IMG/VR virus record: IMGVR_UViG_3300008050_000205
Span: 1 to 29,058 of that record
Length of the DNA: 29,058 nucleotides
DNA from: a virus
Direction: 5' to 3' (one strand)
Part shown: piece after piece, positions 15,544 to 22,211 of the stretch
Position numbering within the stretch: position 1 is the first letter of the stretch
How the letters are laid out: every line of letters starts with the position of its first letter
The notes under the pieces: model-generated
Told to the model about the DNA's origin: nothing
The model's database searches: none
Seen by the model: the letters and a program-made list of their open reading frames with translations, nothing else
Program-made: the position numbers and the translations under genes

Positions 15544-16836
15544 ATGGCAAAAAGAGATTTTTTAGGTTCTAACTCCCAAAAAAGTAGTAGAGACACTTTT
15601 AATGAAAGAGCAAAATATAACAATTATGCTATACCTTCTCACGTTATAGAGGATAACCCCGGTCTTTTTCGTAATTTCTGGTTTATAGAAAATATGTATT
15701 ATGGGAGGATAGATAGGGGTCATAACTTTCTTGTAGTAAAACCCGAGAAGCTTAGGCCGTTAGGGGGCCAGTCAAATAAGGCTATCTTTTTGCTTGATTT
15801 TGTAGCACATGCCATGTCAGATTTTATTGAAGAATATAAAAAAGCTATCTCGACAAGCAAAATACAAAAAAATGATGATTTTCTTTCTGAGATTTTAATT
15901 GAAAAAGGACACCAGAATATATTCACAGAATATGATAAATACATGGTCAAATTAAGAAAATCCGTACATAAGGTTATGTCTCGAAACCAGGCTAAGGTGG
16001 AAAATTTTGATGATTTTGTACAATTTTTTATAGATCATATAACAACGAGAAAGGAACAGTTACCCATAACTTTTACTGGATTTGTTGCTAGTAAACTATC
16101 TTCTCCTCTAAGTACAGGAGTCTTTGCTGATATTTCTTCTCTAGAATATGACAAGGACATCAATAAAATCACCAAGTTCATTGATAGGCCAAATTTTAAA
16201 TTTTTTATGAATAATTGTTTAAAGCACGGATTTATGATTGACTATAATATACCTTGGAGGCTATGTGCTAACTTGGGGTCTGGTGAAATGGGAAAATATA
16301 TGGATTTATATGAAGTTAACAGTGATTCAGTCTTTGAAAAATATTATGATAAAACCTATACTAAGGATATGCAATATTTTATGGATTATATGTTAAAGTT
16401 TTATAATAGATTTGTAGGTTTAAGACCTTATATAAGAAGAGAAAAAATCATAAACAATAGAGGATTACAAGTTCATCGTTTTACAGAAAAACGGCAAAGG
16501 ATGACGAGAGAAACATTAGAAAGAAAATATGATGATATATATAGAACTAATTTATATGTTGATTTAAGAAATTATGAATCCGATGATAGGTATGATGATG
16601 CTCTAGTGGATAATATTAAACGTACTGCTATTGGACATTTGAATATGACAGACGGAATGGGTAAAGCTTTAGAGTATATAAGTCACCAATTTATAGGCTT
16701 TTTAAATGACCCCTATGCTTATAATGGATTTATGATTCGGGAAGAAGCAAAAAAAAATAATGAGCAATTGAGTGGACAAGAATTACAAGACTTGTTAAAT
16801 GATTCTGTGACAGCGTCCAGAGAGACCATTTACTAG
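15544..16836 (+). CDS. Hypothetical phage protein
   Basis: A 430-residue protein. ATG 15544 is chosen over the in-frame GTG at 15529 because GGAGGG lies at 15531-15536, seven bases away, inside the end of the preceding gene. The protein is Lys/Tyr/Asn-rich and mostly helical, with YAIPSHVIEDNPGLFRNFWF near the N-terminus, GHNFLVVKPEKLRPLGGQSN, a FIDRPNFKFFMNNCLKHGFM segment and a C-terminal GFMIREEAKKNNEQLSGQEL. No signal peptide, membrane segment or enzymatic motif was found. It sits between baseplate genes and the DNA polymerase; codon use is AT-rich. It may be a virion protein of the baseplate cluster, but I do not recognise it. Confidence 0.6.
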   Translation: MAKRDFLGSNSQKSSRDTFNERAKYNNYAIPSHVIEDNPGLFRNFWFIENMYYGRIDRGHNFLVVKPEKLRPLGGQSNKAIFLLDFVAHAMSDFIEEYKKAISTSKIQKNDDFLSEILIEKGHQNIFTEYDKYMVKLRKSVHKVMSRNQAKVENFDDFVQFFIDHITTRKEQLPITFTGFVASKLSSPLSTGVFADISSLEYDKDINKITKFIDRPNFKFFMNNCLKHGFMIDYNIPWRLCANLGSGEMGKYMDLYEVNSDSVFEKYYDKTYTKDMQYFMDYMLKFYNRFVGLRPYIRREKIINNRGLQVHRFTEKRQRMTRETLERKYDDIYRTNLYVDLRNYESDDRYDDALVDNIKRTAIGHLNMTDGMGKALEYISHQFIGFLNDPYAYNGFMIREEAKKNNEQLSGQELQDLLNDSVTASRETIY

Positions 16837-16844
16837 AGGCAGAA

Positions 16845-18026
16845 TTGATATTCCAAACATTAGATACTAGGGAAAATTGTAGGGCTGTATATAAGGACGG
16901 AGAACTAGTATATAATCAATTACCTGATGACCTGACTCATACTTGGACAACTTCCCAGTTCCTACAAAATAAGGATATTGAATATGCATATCTCTATTCT
17001 CAGGGCTCACTCGCTGAAGCCTGCCCTGAACATTTAAGGCTAGAGTTAGAGGAAACAACAGGTCTTTTAAAAGCATTCTTGCTGTCTATTGCTGAAGCAA
17101 AGGTTAACCCAAATCAACATTGTTTTTATGATATCGTACCAGACAACTTTTTGATTAAACTTTGTAGAATTAAGAATAAAATATCTCAGTATGTTTTTGA
17201 GAACTACGAGAGACCTAAAAATTATAATTTCTTAAAGGACCTTCTTATCACAACCCAGAGTATTAGTCACAATAAGTTAAATATAGACTTTTCAAGAGTT
17301 AGGAAAGACTGTACTAGTTTTGCAATTAGGAATAGATTAAAGTCTATAAGATCAGCAGATCCGTATGTCAGATATAACATATTTGGATCTAAGACGGGAC
17401 GTTTGACGACTCAGTCAAATAGTTTTCCTATCTTGACATTAAATAAGACTTTTCGTAAAATCCTCATCCCTAACAACTATAAATTTGTTGAATTTGATTT
17501 TAATGCGTTTGAATTAAGAATTCTCCTTTATCTCCTTGATAAGGAACAACCAGAGATAGATATTCATCAATGGAATATAAAAAATGTTTATAGGGGACAA
17601 GCTACCAGAGAAGAGGCAAAGAAAAGAATATTTTCATGGTTATACAACTTAGACTCAAAAGATTATTTGTCTGGTCGAGCATATAATAGGGAGGAAATAG
17701 TAAAAAAGTACTGGGATGGTACGTCAATAACAAACCCATTTGGTCGAACGATAGAGTCGGATAAGTTCCACGCTGTGTCATATCTTGTACAGAGTACAGC
17801 AGTAGACATTGTTTTGAGACAAATGATAAAACTACACAAATTGTTGAAAAATAAAAAGTCCCACATTGCCTTTACAATCCATGACTCAGTGGTTATAGAT
17901 ATGGCAGAAGAGGATATGAGTTTGCTACCAGAGCTAAAGAGACAGTTCTCTACATTCAGAGACACACAGTTTCTGACTAATGTGTCTATCGGTAGTGATT
18001 TTGGTAATATGGAGAAGGAAGAATGA
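16845..18026 (+). CDS. Family A DNA polymerase, polymerase domain only
   Basis: A 393-residue protein from TTG 16845 with GAGG at 16836-16839. The palm/fingers motifs of family A are present: SKTGRL (182-187), motif A FDFNAFELRIL (217-227, metal-binding D218), motif B R255-x3-K259 ending LYN (R, K and Y267), NPFGR (297-301), QSTAVDIV (316-323) and motif C IHDS (345-348, metal-binding D347). The usual HDE of motif C is HDS here, so the Glu next to the catalytic Asp is replaced. The N-terminal ~150 residues are too short for a 3'-5' exonuclease and show no DxE. T4 itself has a family B enzyme. A separate exonuclease gene, as I recall for RM378, may lie outside the window. It synthesises phage DNA with the helicase and SSB downstream. 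Confidence 0.85.
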   Translation: MIFQTLDTRENCRAVYKDGELVYNQLPDDLTHTWTTSQFLQNKDIEYAYLYSQGSLAEACPEHLRLELEETTGLLKAFLLSIAEAKVNPNQHCFYDIVPDNFLIKLCRIKNKISQYVFENYERPKNYNFLKDLLITTQSISHNKLNIDFSRVRKDCTSFAIRNRLKSIRSADPYVRYNIFGSKTGRLTTQSNSFPILTLNKTFRKILIPNNYKFVEFDFNAFELRILLYLLDKEQPEIDIHQWNIKNVYRGQATREEAKKRIFSWLYNLDSKDYLSGRAYNREEIVKKYWDGTSITNPFGRTIESDKFHAVSYLVQSTAVDIVLRQMIKLHKLLKNKKSHIAFTIHDSVVIDMAEEDMSLLPELKRQFSTFRDTQFLTNVSIGSDFGNMEKEE

Positions 18027-18220
18027 TTAAAAACTCCAATGGCCTAACAGTGCCAGAGTTGATCAAATTCTTGCAGTCCTTCCCAGAGCCCGATCATGAA
18101 GATGATGTCGGAGAAGTCTGGGTTACGGTCTCGGAGTCCCAAGGGAGAAGTAACATCGCCCACCAAGCGCGGAAGTTAAACAAAAACGATGTCCTTTTAA
18201 TTTTGGAGAATGAAGAATGA
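18023..18220 (+). CDS. Hypothetical small protein, ATGA-coupled
   Basis: A 65-residue protein whose ATG overlaps the polymerase stop (ATGA). It opens with LTVPELIKFLQSFPEPDHED, then GEVWVTVSESQGRSNIAHQA and ends LILENEE. The 'TVxELIxxLxxxPxxD..VWV' style is common in small phage accessory proteins of unknown role. Translation is probably coupled to the polymerase. No function is assigned. Confidence 0.65.
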   Translation: MIKNSNGLTVPELIKFLQSFPEPDHEDDVGEVWVTVSESQGRSNIAHQARKLNKNDVLLILENEE

Positions 18221-18384
18221 AAGTTCGCATTGACTACGCACACTCTGTTATTGTAGATGTACCAGAAAGCATCATTAAGCAACATGAAGACGAATTGTTT
18301 GAGATCTTAAAAGCCTATGTCCCAGAAGGGGCAGAGGTAGAAGCATGGGAACATCCAGACCTTCCAGTAGAGAGCGAAGAATGA
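18217..18384 (+). CDS. Hypothetical 55-residue protein, ATGA-coupled
   Basis: ATG 18217 overlaps the previous stop by ATGA, and its own stop overlaps the next ATG the same way. The protein reads MKVRIDYAHSVIVDVPESII then a helical acidic part and ends PVESEE. The tidy double overlap and continuous small-gene chain argue that it is real although short. Function unknown. Confidence 0.6.
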   Translation: MKVRIDYAHSVIVDVPESIIKQHEDELFEILKAYVPEGAEVEAWEHPDLPVESEE

Positions 18385-18554
18385 ATCTTACATCTCAAGA
18401 TATTAATGATTTGATGGGTGTCGTTGGTAATCGCATGGATGACCTCTCTGACGCTGGGCTTGCATATACTGACGACGGAGACACTGACGAGACCAAGAGG
18501 CTTTGGAAGCTATATCTTAAACTGAAGGCATTATCTGAGGAGAGCGAAGAATAA
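18381..18554 (+). CDS. Hypothetical 57-residue protein, ATGA-coupled
   Basis: ATG 18381 overlaps the preceding stop; the frame runs further upstream, but only this start fits the coupling pattern. The protein is acidic and helical (LTSQDINDLMGVVGNRMDDL, then ETKRLWKLYLKLKALSEESE). Its final codons, GAGAGCGAAGAA, repeat those of the gene before it and of the gene at 28538, including position relative to the next start. Function unknown. Confidence 0.6.
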   Translation: MNLTSQDINDLMGVVGNRMDDLSDAGLAYTDDGDTDETKRLWKLYLKLKALSEESEE

Positions 18555-19387
18555 TGGATATTATAGGACTGGGAGAAGCAGGCTGTAACATAGCCGAATG
18601 TTTTAGAAAATATCCACAATACAACATCTACAAGATAGACGTTGGAGTGGAAGGGGATAAATGCTTCAATGTCCCGAAGCAAAAAAGCCCTGAGGACTAT
18701 GAAAGCTCTGCGCCCGACCTATCTTCCTTCTTTTCAGAACTAAGCGAAGAGGCGATATTTATTGTAGGAGGGGCAGGCCACATATCGGGTATGACACTCG
18801 CGATAATAGAACAGATAAAAGATAGAAAAATATCTGTGCTATACATTCGCCCTAACCCTAAGAGCCTGACAGGAAAAAAGAAGTTGCTTGAACGAGCAAC
18901 CTTTGGTATACTACAGCAGTACGCCAGGTCAGGCCTTCTTGAGGATATATACACTGTGGATAATGAAGTTATAGCAAAAATAGTTGGTAATCTACCAGTT
19001 ATAGGTTATTTTGATAAAATAAATGAAATTATAACATCAACCTTGCATTTTATAAATATATTTGATAGATCGAGACATGAGTACGGTGTTGTAGAAGAAA
19101 GGGAACCTGTTTGTCGTCTTTCGACGATTGGCCTGTTAGACCCTGAGACTTCGGAAGAAAAGATGTTCTATAATTTCGACTTAATAAGAGAGAAAAGTTA
19201 TTTTTACGCTTTGAACAAAAGCAGACTACTTAATGAGTCTAACCTGATTTCGACCATAGAAAACCATATCGAAGAAAAAAAGGAAAAATGGTTGACAAAC
19301 TTTTCTTACAGGTTATACTCCACAGACTACGAAAATGATTTCGGGTACTGTATACACAGAACATCAAAAGTTCAGGGGGAAACATGA
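18554..19387 (+). CDS. Divergent tubulin/FtsZ-like GTPase
   Basis: A 277-residue protein whose ATG overlaps the previous TAA (TAATG). The order of motifs follows the tubulin/FtsZ GTP-binding domain: a beta strand ending GLGEAGCN (5-12, like GxGGxGxN), FIVGGAGHISGMTLAII (69-85, replacing the signature GGGTGTG), LTGKKKLLER (105-114, matching the FEGKKRM helix start), DIYTVDNEVI (131-140, position of IPNDKLL), and FDKINEIITSTLHFINIF (153-170, the helix before the T7 loop). The T7 catalytic pattern NxDxxD is not visible; DRSRHEYG stands there. So nucleotide binding is likely but self-activated hydrolysis is doubtful. Phage tubulins (PhuZ, TubZ) position replication centres or plasmids. Here it sits between polymerase and SSB. 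Assigned by motif reading alone; a different Rossmann protein is possible. Confidence 0.65.
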   Translation: MDIIGLGEAGCNIAECFRKYPQYNIYKIDVGVEGDKCFNVPKQKSPEDYESSAPDLSSFFSELSEEAIFIVGGAGHISGMTLAIIEQIKDRKISVLYIRPNPKSLTGKKKLLERATFGILQQYARSGLLEDIYTVDNEVIAKIVGNLPVIGYFDKINEIITSTLHFINIFDRSRHEYGVVEEREPVCRLSTIGLLDPETSEEKMFYNFDLIREKSYFYALNKSRLLNESNLISTIENHIEEKKEKWLTNFSYRLYSTDYENDFGYCIHRTSKVQGET

Positions 19388-19632
19388 AGGCATATATGGG
19401 GATATTTCTTAAAGAAGACGGTAGCAGAAGACCAATGCGATTTGCTAAGTTAGAAGACCTACCGGCTGGCTTCCTAGAAGCCAAAACAACAGGCACAGGC
19501 CAGTCCCCGCAATATGCCCCAGGCAAAGAATTAGTTTGGGACCTAGATGTAGGACAGTTTAGAGTATTTAATCATAATACGGTCCAGGGAGTAATCTCTG
19601 TAGCCGATTTTGACGAAAATAATTTAGTTTGA
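19384..19632 (+). CDS. Small SH3-like beta-barrel phage protein
   Basis: An 82-residue protein, ATG overlapping the tubulin-like stop (ATGA). Its form, FLKEDGSRRPMRFAKLEDLP ... GKELVWDLDVGQFRVFNHNT, resembles the family of small SH3-barrel proteins common in T4-like genomes ('xxKxDGSxRxMxF ... VWD ... FRxFN'). These have no established function that I know of. The overlap indicates co-translation with the tubulin-like gene. The last codons overlap a promoter-like TTGACA. Confidence 0.6.
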   Translation: MKAYMGIFLKEDGSRRPMRFAKLEDLPAGFLEAKTTGTGQSPQYAPGKELVWDLDVGQFRVFNHNTVQGVISVADFDENNLV

Positions 19633-19665
19633 CAAGTTTAGCACAACAGGATATTAGCTGTTGTG
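19629..19665 (+). promoter_or_regulatory. Promoter-like site with palindromic operator before ssb
   Basis: TTGACA (19629-19634), a 17-base spacer and TATTAG (19652-19657) resemble a sigma70 promoter. A perfect 8-bp inverted repeat, CACAACAG-N8-CTGTTGTG (19642-19665), is centred on the -10, the classic location of a repressor site. No T-tract follows, so it is not an ordinary terminator; it could also act as an RNA hairpin in an mRNA from upstream. Confidence 0.45.
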
Positions 19666-19711
19666 ACTATAGAGCGATGCTCACAATTAACAAAAAAGGA
19701 AAAAAAATAAT

Positions 19712-20473
19712 ATGGCTATTAATTTAGAAAAGATGCGTAATAAGTTGAATAAGTTAGAGGGCAAGGGAGCAGGACAGTCTTCATTCTGGAAGCCCCAGGA
19801 TGGAGAACAGACCATTCGGATCCTGCCTTGTGCGGACGGAGACCCCTTTAAGGAGTTTTGGTTCCACTATAATCTCGGAGATAATCGAGGATTTTTGAGT
19901 CCTAAGAGAAACTATGGGGAAGATGATCCTCTTGATAAGTTCGTCCGCAAGCTCTTTAATGAGGGTACCGATGAATCTGTTAAGATGGCTAAGAATCTCA
20001 TGGCTCGCCAACGTTTCTTTTCTCCCGTCATTGTTCGGGGAGAGGAGGAGAAGGGAGTCCGTCTTTGGGGCTATGGTAAGATGGCTTATAGAGAGCTTCT
20101 TAACCTTGTGCTGAACCCGGATTACGATGATATCACAGATCCCGAAACGGGTACGGATCTCGTAATCCGTTATGGAAAGCCAGCAGGCGCAGCCTTTCCA
20201 CAGACGCATATTTCTGCTCGTCGCCGGTCGTCACCTGTCTTTGAGAACGATAATGACGGGTCTAGGGCTGCCGATGCCCTGGATTCTATCCCAGACTTTG
20301 AGGAAGTCTTTGTTGAGTCACGTAAGACTCCTGAGGAAGTTGGTCGTATGCTCGACGAATGGCTCTCAGGTGAGTCTGATGGAAGACAAGACGTTGAAAA
20401 ATACGGTAGCGGCACTAAGTCCAAAGTAGATGAGAAACTTAATCAGCTTTTGAACGCCAGCGCTACTGTTTGA
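19712..20473 (+). CDS. Single-stranded DNA-binding protein, T4 gp32-like
   Basis: A 253-residue protein from ATG 19712 with AAAGGAAA upstream. The N-terminus MRNKLNKLEGKG corresponds to the self-interaction (LAST-like) region, followed by FWKPQDGEQTIRILPCADGD and EFWFHYNLGD, the OB-fold start of gp32. The region that carries the zinc-binding cysteines in T4 gp32 reads FLSPKRNYGEDDPLDKFVRK, without cysteines; the only Cys is residue 40. The C-terminus lacks T4's acidic tail but has an Asp/Glu-rich stretch (FENDNDGSRAADALDSIPDF). It coats ssDNA and coordinates polymerase, helicase and UvsX. Codon use is GC-shifted like the capsid gene, suggesting high expression. Confidence 0.88.
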   Translation: MAINLEKMRNKLNKLEGKGAGQSSFWKPQDGEQTIRILPCADGDPFKEFWFHYNLGDNRGFLSPKRNYGEDDPLDKFVRKLFNEGTDESVKMAKNLMARQRFFSPVIVRGEEEKGVRLWGYGKMAYRELLNLVLNPDYDDITDPETGTDLVIRYGKPAGAAFPQTHISARRRSSPVFENDNDGSRAADALDSIPDFEEVFVESRKTPEEVGRMLDEWLSGESDGRQDVEKYGSGTKSKVDEKLNQLLNASATV

Positions 20474-20484
20474 TCCCCCCCCCG

Positions 20485-20546
20485 CCGCAGGGAGGCACGG
20501 GCTGTAAAACTATCCCAAGTTTTACTAATAGGTGTCTCATTTTTTT
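20485..20546 (+). terminator. Terminator-like hairpin after ssb (copy 1 of repeated element)
   Basis: CCGCAGG leads into a stem GAGGCAC (20492-20498) / GTGTCTC (20532-20538), then A and seven T. Its loop contains a nested perfect 8-bp hairpin (GTAAAACT 20504-20511 / AGTTTTAC 20518-20525). The outer stem is the same as at 21022-21045, with a compensated base pair (C-G here, T-A there). Nine C (20475-20483) precede it. Confidence 0.7.
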
Positions 20547-20562
20547 ATTAGAGGTAATATAA

Positions 20563-20820
20563 ATGAATTTCAGTGAAATATTGAAAAATAAGTATTTTCT
20601 TTCCGCCGCTATTGTGTGTGCAGTCGGACTCTTTGCTATCCTTTCGTATAGCAATCCTACAGAGGTCGAAAACGCCAAAAATTCTAGCAGCACCGAGAAT
20701 ACCAGTGAGGCCCTTCAGGCATCCGAAATTTTAAGCCCCCAGGACGAAGCGCCTGAGGTTGTTGTGGAGACCGAGGTCCCCGCAATTGATAGTAGTGAAA
20801 ATACAGGAGAAAATAAGTAA
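20563..20820 (+). CDS. Small single-pass membrane protein
   Basis: An 85-residue protein from ATG 20563 with GAGGT upstream. Residues ~12-29 (FLSAAIVCAVGLFAILSYS) form one membrane helix preceded by Lys residues, so the acidic Ser/Glu/Val-rich remainder is probably periplasmic. No coiled coil is obvious. It overlaps the following lipoprotein gene by TAATG. A pairing of inner-membrane protein with outer-membrane lipoprotein recalls i-spanin/o-spanin lysis pairs, but the disordered tail and lack of a coiled coil argue against this. Superinfection exclusion is another option. Function unknown. Confidence 0.6.
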   Translation: MNFSEILKNKYFLSAAIVCAVGLFAILSYSNPTEVENAKNSSSTENTSEALQASEILSPQDEAPEVVVETEVPAIDSSENTGENK

Positions 20821-21005
20821 TGTTTATTAAAAATTGGTTGTCAGTGTTTATTGTTCCAACCGGCGCATTTCTGGTCGCATTTCTGGTCGCATGTTGTCCA
20901 GACGTGAGGGAAGACACGGCTGATACAGATACTACCGAAGTCCCAGAGGATACAGGAGTAGTAACTACCCCTGTTGACCCAGGAACCGAGGACACCGGAG
21001 TATAA
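20820..21005 (+). CDS. Small lipoprotein with acidic low-complexity tail
   Basis: A 61-residue protein whose ATG overlaps the previous TAA. A signal segment is followed by a lipobox FLVAFLVACCPD (cleavage before C25 or C26), then a Asp/Thr/Pro-rich tail (DTADTDTTEVPEDTG). Such tails are common in lipoproteins of deltaproteobacterial-type bacteria. The signal region contains a 12-base tandem repeat (20865-20888) that encodes the doubled FLVA. If lipid-modified, it would anchor to a membrane of a Gram-negative host. No lysis or exclusion function can be shown. Confidence 0.6.
   Translation: MFIKNWLSVFIVPTGAFLVAFLVACCPDVREDTADTDTTEVPEDTGVVTTPVDPGTEDTGV
20865..20888 (+). repeat. 12-base tandem repeat in lipoprotein signal peptide
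   Basis: GCATTTCTGGTC occurs twice in direct succession, adding four residues (AFLV) to the hydrophobic signal core. A short in-frame duplication. Confidence 0.9.
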
Positions 21006-21014
21006 TCTCATATA

Positions 21015-21053
21015 CCGCAGGGAGGCATGGGTTTACAGATGTCTCATTTTTTT
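21015..21053 (+). terminator. Terminator-like hairpin before uvsX (copy 2 of repeated element)
   Basis: CCGCAGG, then a stem GAGGCAT (21022-21028) / ATGTCTC (21039-21045) with a 10-base loop, then A and seven T. It matches copy 1 in 16 of 17 bases of the left arm region and all 14 bases of the right; the one changed base is compensated by its partner. Confidence 0.72.
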
Positions 21054-21064
21054 AAGGAGGGGTT

Positions 21065-22192
21065 GTGGCAAGGGCGCAAAAGAAAACAGGCAAAGTCGCT
21101 ATGGGCGATATGATTAAGCGTTTAAATAAGAAGTATGGGATGAAAGTCGCCCATAATTTAAACCAGGAAAATCCAACAGAAGTCAAGGAATGGATCCCGA
21201 CCGGCTCCAGATGGCTTGACTCAATCATTTCTAAAGGGCAAATGGCTGGGATTCCTGTTGGCAAGATAACAGAGATCGCTGGTCTTTCTTCTACAGGCAA
21301 GAGCTATTTGGCAGTTAACGTCGCTGCAAACGCCCAGAAAATGGGCCATTATGTGGTTTATTTTGATGCCGAGAGTGCAATAGACCCTAATTTTATTAGA
21401 AAAGCCGGGGTAGACACAGACCCAGAAAAATTTATGTATATTCAGGCAACTACGGTTGAACAGGTGCTTGAGATGGTGGAAGAATTCATTGGTACAGAGC
21501 AACAAACTCTGCTCATTTGGGACTCAATTGCCAATACTCCCACTGAGTCTGACAAGGAGGGTGATTTCAACCCTCAATCTTCAGTTGGGAAGAAAGCCAG
21601 GGTTCTCTCCTTGGGATTCCAAAAACTTACAATTCCAATTGCTAACTCACAGTGCACGCTACTTGGACTTAATCAACTAAAGACTGTCATTCCTAGTAGC
21701 CATGCCCAGAGAATGGAGGCGATGAGTGAACCGTATTTTACACCAGGTGGAAAGGCTATGGTTTATAATGCTTCTCTCCGTATCTGGCTGACAGGTCGTA
21801 AGGCAAAATCCGCATATGTTAAGGATGAAAATGGATTTACTATTGGTTCTGAGGTTAAGGCAACCCTAAAAAAATCTAGATTTGGCACGGAACGACGACA
21901 ATGCACGTTCCAGATTATGTGGGGCGATGATGAGGTTAGAATTCTAGATGAAGAGTCGTGGTTCGAGGCGGTCAAAGGATCAGAGCACATCCAGCAGAGT
22001 GGGGCATGGTATACTCTTATCTACGAAGACGGGACAACAGAAAAGTTCCAAACTGCAAAATGGTTGGAATTGTTGCAAAAGCCTAAATTTAAGAATAGAG
22101 TGTTGGAACTCATGGACGCAGAGGTTATAGGCAAGTACAAAGATAGACAGGGAAGCATAGAGTCCTTTGAAGATATAGATCGAGGGGTGTAG
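21065..22192 (+). CDS. uvsX: RecA-like recombinase, T4 UvsX family
   Basis: A 375-residue protein from GTG 21065 with AAGGAGG at 21054-21060. Walker A GLSSTGKS (73-80), activating Glu in FDAESAID (E103), Walker B LLIWDS (149-154) and the L2 GLNQLK region are all present, as is a C-terminal DNA-binding tail. Length fits the family (T4 UvsX 391). It assembles on ssDNA coated by the gp32-like protein and drives strand exchange for recombination-dependent replication and repair. Gene symbol given by homology to T4. It follows the small membrane/lipoprotein cassette. Confidence 0.88.
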   Translation: MARAQKKTGKVAMGDMIKRLNKKYGMKVAHNLNQENPTEVKEWIPTGSRWLDSIISKGQMAGIPVGKITEIAGLSSTGKSYLAVNVAANAQKMGHYVVYFDAESAIDPNFIRKAGVDTDPEKFMYIQATTVEQVLEMVEEFIGTEQQTLLIWDSIANTPTESDKEGDFNPQSSVGKKARVLSLGFQKLTIPIANSQCTLLGLNQLKTVIPSSHAQRMEAMSEPYFTPGGKAMVYNASLRIWLTGRKAKSAYVKDENGFTIGSEVKATLKKSRFGTERRQCTFQIMWGDDEVRILDEESWFEAVKGSEHIQQSGAWYTLIYEDGTTEKFQTAKWLELLQKPKFKNRVLELMDAEVIGKYKDRQGSIESFEDIDRGV

Positions 22193-22211
22193 AGACCGCC
22201 ACGGGGGGAAA

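Noticed and set aside
20475-20483. Run of nine C as a phase-variable tract
   Set aside because: It lies in non-coding sequence just after the ssb stop and cannot switch any reading frame; length may be a sequencing artefact.
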